Part shown: in pieces, positions 1 to 4,898 of the stretch
Layout: every line of letters starts with the position of its first letter
Numbering within the stretch: position 1 is the first letter of the stretch
Assembly: GCA_002404465.1 (NCBI GenBank)
Contig: DHJT01000045.1
Span: 12,856 to 19,140 of the forward strand
Reading direction: 5' to 3'
Source of the DNA: Sutterella sp. UBA4713
GTDB taxonomy: Bacteria > Pseudomonadota > Gammaproteobacteria > Burkholderiales > Burkholderiaceae_F
Length of the DNA: 6,285 nt
Notes under the pieces: model-generated
Told to the model about the DNA's origin: nothing
The model's database searches: none
What the model saw: only the letters and a program-made list of their open reading frames with translations
Program-made: the position numbers and the translations under genes

Positions 1-57
1 CTTTTAAGCCCGATTGTTTTCAAACTCGTGCGCGAATCGCTTGGCTCGCCGCATTAA
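1..57 (+). CDS. Possible C-terminal end of an upstream gene (partial)
   Basis: Reading frame 1 is open from the window edge for 18 codons and ends at TAA 55-57. The visible tail ends in FKLVRESLGSPH and matches no family I recognise. The main support is context: a + strand intrinsic terminator begins about 20 bases after this stop, so some + strand gene should end here. The fragment is too short for codon evidence. Frame 2 also closes early, at TAA 5-7, so the upstream gene could instead end there and leave a roughly 70-base untranslated tail. Function is unknown. Confidence 0.3.
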   Translation, partial: LLSPIVFKLVRESLGSPH

Positions 58-77
58 CGGTTGATAAAGGGGTTTTC

Positions 78-106
78 AATCCGGAGTTGCGGCTCCGGAT
101 TTTTTT
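78..106 (+). terminator. Rho-independent terminator of the gene upstream of htpG
   Basis: A perfect inverted repeat, AATCCGGAG (78-86) and CTCCGGATT (93-101), encloses a 6-base loop and runs straight into a T-run at 100-106. On the opposite strand the stem is not followed by a T-run, so it works in the + direction only. It separates the upstream transcription unit from htpG and so implies that htpG has its own promoter. Confidence 0.88.
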
Positions 107-122
107 GTGTCGGCGAGTCTTC

Positions 123-151
123 CTTGCAAATGCCCTCGAGCATCCCCATAT
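123..151 (+). promoter_or_regulatory. Predicted sigma-32 (RpoH) heat-shock promoter of htpG
   Basis: The sequence CTTGCAA at 123-129 differs by one base from the sigma-32 -35 consensus CTTGAAA. CCCCATAT at 144-151 matches the -10 consensus CCCCATNT completely. The spacer is 14 bases, within the usual range. Transcription would start near 157-160, giving a leader of about 30 bases. It lies between the upstream terminator and htpG, a well-known member of the sigma-32 regulon in E. coli. I saw no convincing sigma-70 promoter or CIRCE (HrcA) operator in the same gap. The transcription start is inferred. Confidence 0.82.
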
Positions 152-166
152 AGGCTTTATTAGAGT

Positions 167-180
167 CACTTTTCGGAGTG
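167..180 (+). promoter_or_regulatory. htpG ribosome-binding site inside a small leader hairpin
   Basis: The Shine-Dalgarno sequence GGAG (175-178) lies 8 bases before ATG 187, which fixes that start. The bases CACTT (167-171) can pair with GAGTG (176-180), including one U-G pair, around a UUCG tetraloop (172-175). This would bury most of the Shine-Dalgarno sequence. The stem is only five pairs. The ribosome-binding site is well supported; any role of the hairpin in temperature-dependent translation is speculative. Confidence 0.5.
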
Positions 181-186
181 TTACGT

Positions 187-2082
187 ATGTCTGCTCAAAA
201 GCATGGATTTCAAACAGAGGTGGCCAAACTCTTGGATCTTTTGGCCAATTCGCTTTATTCGAATAAAGAAGTCTTTTTGCGCGAGTTAATCTCCAACGCA
301 TCCGATGCGATTGAAAAATTGCATTTTCTTGCGCTGACCGATGCCGATTTAATTAAGGACGATCCGAACTTTGCGATTCGTGTCAAGGCCGATCCCGTCG
401 ACAGGACTCTTACGATTACCGATAACGGTATCGGTATGACGTTGTCCGAAGCCAACGATCACTTGGGAACGATTGCCAAGTCCGGTACCGATGAGTTTTT
501 CAAGAGCCTGTCGGGGGATGCCGCAAAGGATGCCCAGCTGATCGGTCAGTTCGGTGTCGGGTTTTATTCGGCATTTATCGTGGCCGACCGCGTGACGGTT
601 TTGTCACGCAAAGCCGGCACACCGGAGGCCGAAGGTGTTCGGTGGGAATCGACCGGTAACGGCGAATTTGAAAGTGAGAATGTGTTCGTTAAAGAACGCG
701 GCACGTCCGTCATCTTGCACTTAAAAGAGACCGAAAGTCGATTCCTTGAGACTTGGACGCTTCGTGAGGCTATTGAGAAGTATTCCGATCACATTGCCGT
801 TCCCGTCTACTTGTGGGAAGAAAAGTTTGAGGCACCTAAAGAAGGCGAGGATGCTTCCAAGAAGGAACCTAAATTCGAGTATACGCAGGTCAATGAAGCT
901 AAGGCGCTTTGGACCATGGCTCCGCGCGAGGTCAAAGACGAGCAATACAAGGAGTTTTACAAGCATTTAACGCATGACTACGACGATCCTTTGGCGTGGG
1001 CACACAATAAGGTCGAAGGCGAATTGGAGTACACGTCGCTCCTATTTATTCCGTCTCATGCGCCTTGGGATTTGTACTCGCGTGATACCGTCAAAGGCTT
1101 AAAACTTTTTGTCGAACGCGTGTTTATTATGGACAAGGCCGATGCGTTCTTGCCGAACTACTTGCGTTTTGTGCGCGGGCTTGTTGACACGAATGCACTT
1201 CCTTTAAATGTTTCGCGTGAGCTTTTGCAGGAAAGTGAAGCCGGTCGCAAGTTAAAGAAGGCTCTGACAAAACGTGCATTGGACATGATTGCCAAGTTGG
1301 CAAGCGATAAGGAAAAGTACGCCAAATTCTGGGCTCAGTTCGGTCGTGTTCTCAAGGAGGGACCGGTTGAGGATTACGCCAATTCTGAAACAATCGCCAA
1401 ACTGCTGCGTTTCGCGTCCACGAAAGACGATTCTTCAGCGCAAAACGTCAGTCTTGCCGATTATGTTTCGCGTATGCCCGAAGGACAAAAGAAGATTTAC
1501 TACTTGGTCGGCACGAGCTATCAGAGCGTAAAGACATCGCCGTACTTGGAACTCTTTAAGAAGAAGGGCATTGAAGTGCTCCTTTTGTGGGATCGCATCG
1601 ACGAGTGGCTGATGGGTCATCTGCGTGAGTTCGAAGGTAAGGGCTTTGTCAGTGCCAGTGCATCGGATCTGGAACTCGGCGAATTGGCCGACAAGCCGGA
1701 AAAAACCGAAGAGGAGGCAAAGCAAAGCGCAAGTTTGCTTGAACGTTTAAAGACGGCATTAGCCGGCCGTGTCAAAGACGTGCGTGTGACAACGCGTCTT
1801 GTCGGGACGCCGAGTTGCGTTGTGGCCGAAGCCGGGCAGTTTTTAACGCCTCAGATGAAGCGCATGCTCGAGGCTGCCGGACAAACGGTGCCCGAAGATG
1901 AGTACATTTTAGAAGTCGATCCGGAAAATGCACTCTTAAAACGTGCGGCTTCCGAGGCCGATCCTGCGCGCTTTAAGGAATGGGCCGAGCTTATTTTCGA
2001 GCAGGCCGTGCTTTCCGAACAAGGCGCTCTTAAGGATCCCAATGCCTTTGTGCAACGCATGAATCGCCTATTAGCTCTTTAA
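187..2082 (+). CDS. htpG: Molecular chaperone HtpG (bacterial Hsp90)
   Basis: This encodes a cytosolic ATP-dependent Hsp90 chaperone that works as a homodimer on late-folding or stress-damaged proteins, often with DnaK. The predicted protein is 631 residues, against 624 in E. coli. The N-terminal GHKL ATPase domain (about 1-215) shows RELISNASDA (32-41) with catalytic Glu33 and Asn37, nucleotide-binding Asp79 in DNGIGM, and the lid glycine motif GQFGVGF (120-126). A short Lys/Glu-rich linker (about 211-231) leads to the middle domain, where NVSRE carries the gamma-phosphate-contacting Arg344. The C-terminal dimerisation domain covers about 515-631. It lacks the long charged linker and MEEVD tail of eukaryotic cytosolic Hsp90, as expected for bacteria. 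An in-frame GTG at 178 would add three residues but lies in the Shine-Dalgarno sequence, so ATG 187 is preferred. It is probably monocistronic and heat-induced. All key residues are present and no disruption was seen. Confidence 0.98.
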   Translation: MSAQKHGFQTEVAKLLDLLANSLYSNKEVFLRELISNASDAIEKLHFLALTDADLIKDDPNFAIRVKADPVDRTLTITDNGIGMTLSEANDHLGTIAKSGTDEFFKSLSGDAAKDAQLIGQFGVGFYSAFIVADRVTVLSRKAGTPEAEGVRWESTGNGEFESENVFVKERGTSVILHLKETESRFLETWTLREAIEKYSDHIAVPVYLWEEKFEAPKEGEDASKKEPKFEYTQVNEAKALWTMAPREVKDEQYKEFYKHLTHDYDDPLAWAHNKVEGELEYTSLLFIPSHAPWDLYSRDTVKGLKLFVERVFIMDKADAFLPNYLRFVRGLVDTNALPLNVSRELLQESEAGRKLKKALTKRALDMIAKLASDKEKYAKFWAQFGRVLKEGPVEDYANSETIAKLLRFASTKDDSSAQNVSLADYVSRMPEGQKKIYYLVGTSYQSVKTSPYLELFKKKGIEVLLLWDRIDEWLMGHLREFEGKGFVSASASDLELGELADKPEKTEEEAKQSASLLERLKTALAGRVKDVRVTTRLVGTPSCVVAEAGQFLTPQMKRMLEAAGQTVPEDEYILEVDPENALLKRAASEADPARFKEWAELIFEQAVLSEQGALKDPNAFVQRMNRLLAL

Positions 2083-2093
2083 AGTCTGAAGAG

Positions 2094-2132
2094 AAAAATC
2101 GGCCCGGTTTATCCGGGCCGATGGCGTTTTTT
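2094..2132. terminator. Bidirectional terminator between convergent htpG and glgA
   Basis: A perfect 10-bp inverted repeat, ATCGGCCCGG (2098-2107) and CCGGGCCGAT (2113-2122), encloses a TTTAT loop. On the + strand a T-run (2127-2132) follows after a 4-base GGCG gap. On the - strand five T's (complement of 2094-2098) continue directly from the stem, the more canonical arrangement. It begins 16 bases after the htpG stop and 28 bases after the glgA stop, so it probably ends both transcription units and should be stronger for the glycogen cluster. Confidence 0.9.
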
Positions 2133-2149
2133 GACGCGACGAACGGATG

Positions 2150-3586
2150 TCAGTTTCCCATCAGGTTTCGGTAAAGCAAAGCGTAGGTATTTGCGGATTT
2201 TTCCCAAGATAAATCCTTGCTCATGGCGCGTTTTATGGCGCGAGTCCACGCATCTTTGTTTGCGTAAAGTGCGGATACATCGCGCAATGCGGCGCAAAGT
2301 GCCTCAGGGCGCGCATCGTTAAATAAGAAGCCGTCACCCGTATCGCCGATGACCGGTGTGATGGTGTCGGCCAGCCCCCCGGTTCTTCGCGCCACGGGAA
2401 GAGTCCCGTAACGCAGGGCCATCATCTGCGTTAGTCCGCAGGGCTCAAATCGCGAGGGGACGAGAAGCGCATCGGCGCCGGCGACGAGACGGTGTGAAAG
2501 TGCTTCGTTGTATCCGATGTAGCATGCAACACGTCCTTTGTGTGCCTCGGCAGCGTGTCTGAAACTGGCCTCCAATGTGGGTTCTCCCGATCCCAAAACG
2601 ATCAATTGACCGTCTAAGGCGAGAATTTGCCCGAGCGCGGCCAAAACCAAATCCAACCCCTTTTGATCGGCCAAACGACTGACGACGCCCAAAAGCGGTC
2701 CCTTGGCGTTTTCATCAAGGCGGAAGGTTTTTTGAAGGTCCTTTTTACACAGGACTTTCCCCGTAAGGTCGTCTTGTCCGTAGCGCGCAACCAGTTGCGC
2801 ATCGGTTTTCGGATTCCAAATGTCGTAATCCAAGCCGTTAAGAATGCCGGAAAAGTCCTTGCTTCGGCTTTTCAGAACACCTTGCATTCCGAATCCCATT
2901 GCGTCGGTTAAGACTTCTTTCGCGTATGTTGGGCTGACGGTCGTAATGCTGTTGGAGAAAACAAGACCGGCTTTTAGAAATGAGAAATTCCCGAAAAATT
3001 CGAACTGGTGCGGAAAACCCATGCGTCGAGAAAACCCTAGGTCATCCGACTCGCCGAACGGGAATAGACCGCGAAATGCCAGATTATGAATCGTAAAGAC
3101 AGACTTAGCGGTATGAGCCGGGTTTTCTGCTAAATACGCCGCCGTCAATCCCGCATGCCAGTCGTGCGCGTGCACGATATCGGGCTTCCAGGTCCGGTCC
3201 AAATCCCCGTCTGCCAAGCGCGCTCCCGTCCATCCTAGGAGTGCGTAGCGTCTGTGTGTGTCATTCCACTCGCGCCCGTCCGGGCCTAAATAGGGATTTC
3301 CGGTTCGTCCGTAAAGACTCGGCGAGTCGATGACGTATACATCGGTTCCGATGCGCGGGAGTTTGCCGCGTAAAAGCCGCACGTTGGCCGCACCGAAGAC
3401 CGAGCCGATGTCGGCAACGCGTTTTAAGTGTGTCAGACCGTCTAAAACCGACGGATAGCCCGGCAGGAGAACTCGCACGGAAAGGCCGAGCTTGCGTTCG
3501 GCACGCGGCAACGCGTAGGCGACGTCACCTAAACCGCCGGTTTTTATCAGCGGATAGGCCTCCGCAACAACATGTAAAACTTTCAC
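2150..3586 (-). CDS. glgA: Glycogen synthase, ADP-glucose-dependent (GT5 family)
   Basis: This enzyme transfers glucose from ADP-glucose to the non-reducing end of alpha-1,4-glucan in the cytoplasm. At 478 residues it is nearly the E. coli length (477) and aligns end to end by eye. The N-terminal Rossmann domain has KTGGLGDV (15-22), whose Lys15 contacts ADP-glucose, and HAHDWHAG (139-146). The C-terminal domain has VSRLADQKGLD (302-312) with Arg304 and Lys309, SRFEPCGLTQ (378-387) with the retaining-glycosyltransferase Glu381, and RRTGGLADT (400-408). These correspond to E. coli Arg300, Lys305 and Glu377. The start is GTG at 3586: it gives the family N-terminus MKVLHV, and an in-frame TAA at 3599-3601 excludes a longer protein. 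The ribosome-binding site is weak, so expression may depend on coupling to glgC, 20 bases upstream. It is the last gene before the shared terminator. Confidence 0.97.
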   Translation of the reverse strand: MKVLHVVAEAYPLIKTGGLGDVAYALPRAERKLGLSVRVLLPGYPSVLDGLTHLKRVADIGSVFGAANVRLLRGKLPRIGTDVYVIDSPSLYGRTGNPYLGPDGREWNDTHRRYALLGWTGARLADGDLDRTWKPDIVHAHDWHAGLTAAYLAENPAHTAKSVFTIHNLAFRGLFPFGESDDLGFSRRMGFPHQFEFFGNFSFLKAGLVFSNSITTVSPTYAKEVLTDAMGFGMQGVLKSRSKDFSGILNGLDYDIWNPKTDAQLVARYGQDDLTGKVLCKKDLQKTFRLDENAKGPLLGVVSRLADQKGLDLVLAALGQILALDGQLIVLGSGEPTLEASFRHAAEAHKGRVACYIGYNEALSHRLVAGADALLVPSRFEPCGLTQMMALRYGTLPVARRTGGLADTITPVIGDTGDGFLFNDARPEALCAALRDVSALYANKDAWTRAIKRAMSKDLSWEKSANTYALLYRNLMGN

Positions 3587-3592
3587 AACGTA

Positions 3593-3598
3593 TTCTCG
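3593..3598 (-). promoter_or_regulatory. Weak ribosome-binding site of glgA
   Basis: The - strand reads CGAGAA here; its GAG core lies 8 bases before the GTG start at 3586. This is a poor Shine-Dalgarno match compared with the AGGAGG of glgC just upstream. Together with the GTG start, it suggests lower independent initiation of GlgA or re-initiation by ribosomes finishing glgC. That interpretation is inference. Confidence 0.5.
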
Positions 3599-3606
3599 TT
3601 ATAGAT

Positions 3607-4887
3607 TTAGCGGTTGTTTTCAAGTGCCATCATCATGTCACGTGTGACAAGCGTAATGCCGGTCGGCGAGCGTCTGAAGTGCCGCGCATCTTCGTTGGCG
3701 TCGACGCCGATGACCATGCCGCTCGGAATGACGACCCCCGAATCGACGATGCATCGGTTCAGGTACGCTCCCGGCCCGACCACAACGCGCGGAGCCAGAA
3801 CCGTCCAGTGCACTTTGGCATGCGAATGAATGCGGCAATTGGAACCGATAATGCTGTGGTAGAGCTCGCCGCTGATAAGGCACCCGTTTGTCACGATGGA
3901 TTCAATCGCGATACCGCGCCTGTCGCCTTCGTTATGCACGAATTTGGCAGGCGGCAGTTGCGGTTGTGCCGTCCAAATCGGCCAGGCTGAGTCATACAAA
4001 TTGAGTTTCGGGACCGTATGCGTCAGGTCGATATTGGCCTCCCAGAACGAGTCGATCGTTCCGACATCGCGCCAGTAGTCTTCTTGATTCTCCGGTTCGC
4101 CGACGCCGTGTACGCAACTGCCCGAGAAGGCATGTGACATGGCAACTCCTTTAGCGACAGCCTCGGGAATGATGTCTTTGCCGAAGTCGTGTGAAGTGTT
4201 TTCTTTGTGCATATCGCGCACAAGAGCATCGAAAAGGTAGTCGGCATTAAAAATATAAATGCCCATGGAGCAAAGGGATTTGTCCGGATTGCCGGGCATG
4301 GGCGGGGGATCGGCCGGTTTTTCGACGAAGCGAATGATCTTGCCTGTTTTATCAACGGCCATCACACCGAAGCCCTTGGCATCGTTTCTCGGCACCTCAA
4401 TGCAGGCAACGGTGCACTCTGCACCGCTGGCAATGTGCTCGGAGAGCATGACCGAGTAATTCATTTTGTAGATGTGGTCGCCGGCCAGGATGACGACATA
4501 TTTGGGGAAAGGTCGATAACTTTGCAAAATGTCGATGTTCTGATAGACGGCATCGGCAGTTCCCCGATACCACGAATTTTCATCGACGCGTTGCTGGGCC
4601 GGTAGTAAATCGACAAACTCATTGACGGTCGGTTGCAAGAAGCTCCAGGCCTGATTGATATGGCGCAAAAGGCTATGCGACTTGTACTGCGTCGCGACGG
4701 CAATGCGACGGATACCGGAATTGACGCAGTTAGACAGTGCAAAATCAATCAGCCGATAGTTACCGCCGAAATGCACAGCCGGTTTGGAACGGCGATCTGT
4801 GAGTTCATAAAGACGCGAACCGCGCCCGCCTGCCAAAATGAGCGCAATGGTGTGCGCCGGGGCTACGTAAGTGCTTCGATTGGCCAT
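3607..4887 (-). CDS. glgC: Glucose-1-phosphate adenylyltransferase (ADP-glucose pyrophosphorylase)
   Basis: This enzyme makes ADP-glucose and pyrophosphate from glucose-1-phosphate and ATP, the committed step of bacterial glycogen synthesis; it normally acts as an allosteric homotetramer in the cytoplasm. It has 426 residues, against 431 in E. coli. The nucleotidyltransferase domain (about 11-285) has LAGGRGSRL (18-26), KPAVHFGG (35-42), WYRGTADAV (106-114), AGDHIY (135-140) with catalytic Asp137 (E. coli Asp142), FVEKP with Lys190 (E. coli glucose-1-phosphate-binding Lys195) and YWRDVGT (271-277). The C-terminal left-handed beta-helix covers about 300-426. Gln67 and Trp106, matching E. coli Gln74 and Trp113, which transmit activation, are kept. 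The E. coli activator residue Lys39 is Arg32 here, within TDRRSKP, as in Agrobacterium-type enzymes, so the preferred activator may not be fructose-1,6-bisphosphate. Start ATG 4887 has an excellent AGGAGG five bases upstream. Confidence 0.98.
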   Translation of the reverse strand: MANRSTYVAPAHTIALILAGGRGSRLYELTDRRSKPAVHFGGNYRLIDFALSNCVNSGIRRIAVATQYKSHSLLRHINQAWSFLQPTVNEFVDLLPAQQRVDENSWYRGTADAVYQNIDILQSYRPFPKYVVILAGDHIYKMNYSVMLSEHIASGAECTVACIEVPRNDAKGFGVMAVDKTGKIIRFVEKPADPPPMPGNPDKSLCSMGIYIFNADYLFDALVRDMHKENTSHDFGKDIIPEAVAKGVAMSHAFSGSCVHGVGEPENQEDYWRDVGTIDSFWEANIDLTHTVPKLNLYDSAWPIWTAQPQLPPAKFVHNEGDRRGIAIESIVTNGCLISGELYHSIIGSNCRIHSHAKVHWTVLAPRVVVGPGAYLNRCIVDSGVVIPSGMVIGVDANEDARHFRRSPTGITLVTRDMMMALENNR

Positions 4888-4892
4888 TGTTG

Positions 4893-4898
4893 CCTCCT
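4893..4898 (-). promoter_or_regulatory. Strong glgC ribosome-binding site overlapping the pgm stop codon
   Basis: The - strand reads AGGAGG followed by CAACA and ATG, a near-ideal Shine-Dalgarno sequence. The pgm stop codon TAG occupies 4899-4897 and shares its last two bases with the AGGAGG motif. Ribosomes ending pgm therefore stop on the glgC initiation site, an arrangement typical of translational coupling. Confidence 0.9.

Noticed and set aside
61..66. TTGATA as a sigma-70 -35 box for htpG
   Set aside because: No -10 element lies at suitable spacing; the region is taken up by the upstream terminator.
178..186. GTG 178 as an alternative htpG start
   Set aside because: It overlaps the GGAG Shine-Dalgarno sequence, adds residues not expected in the family, and leaves ATG 187 ideally spaced.
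157..186. A CIRCE (HrcA) operator in the htpG leader
   Set aside because: The leader has TTAGAGTC and GAGTGTTA fragments, but not the TTAGCACTC and GAGTGCTAA arms with a 9-base gap.
20..301. A 93-codon open frame on the - strand across the htpG upstream region
   Set aside because: It runs through a clear + strand terminator, the sigma-32 promoter and the start of htpG, and its composition looks random.
2267..2275. AAGTGCGGA, one base from the Pasteurellaceae uptake sequence
   Set aside because: It is a single inexact copy within glgA, expected by chance.
3669..3678. AGCGTCTGAA, similar to the Neisseria DNA uptake sequence; GTCTGAA also occurs near 2084
   Set aside because: It matches only 8 of 10 bases, sits in coding sequence, and shows no repeated exact copies.
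3430..3990. A 186-codon open frame on the + strand across the glgA-glgC junction
   Set aside because: It is antisense to two clearly identified genes, is rich in Arg and His from reverse reading of their codons, and has no recognisable motif.
4207..4605. A 132-codon open frame on the + strand inside glgC
   Set aside because: It lies wholly antisense to the conserved catalytic domain of GlgC and resembles no family; it is a shadow frame.
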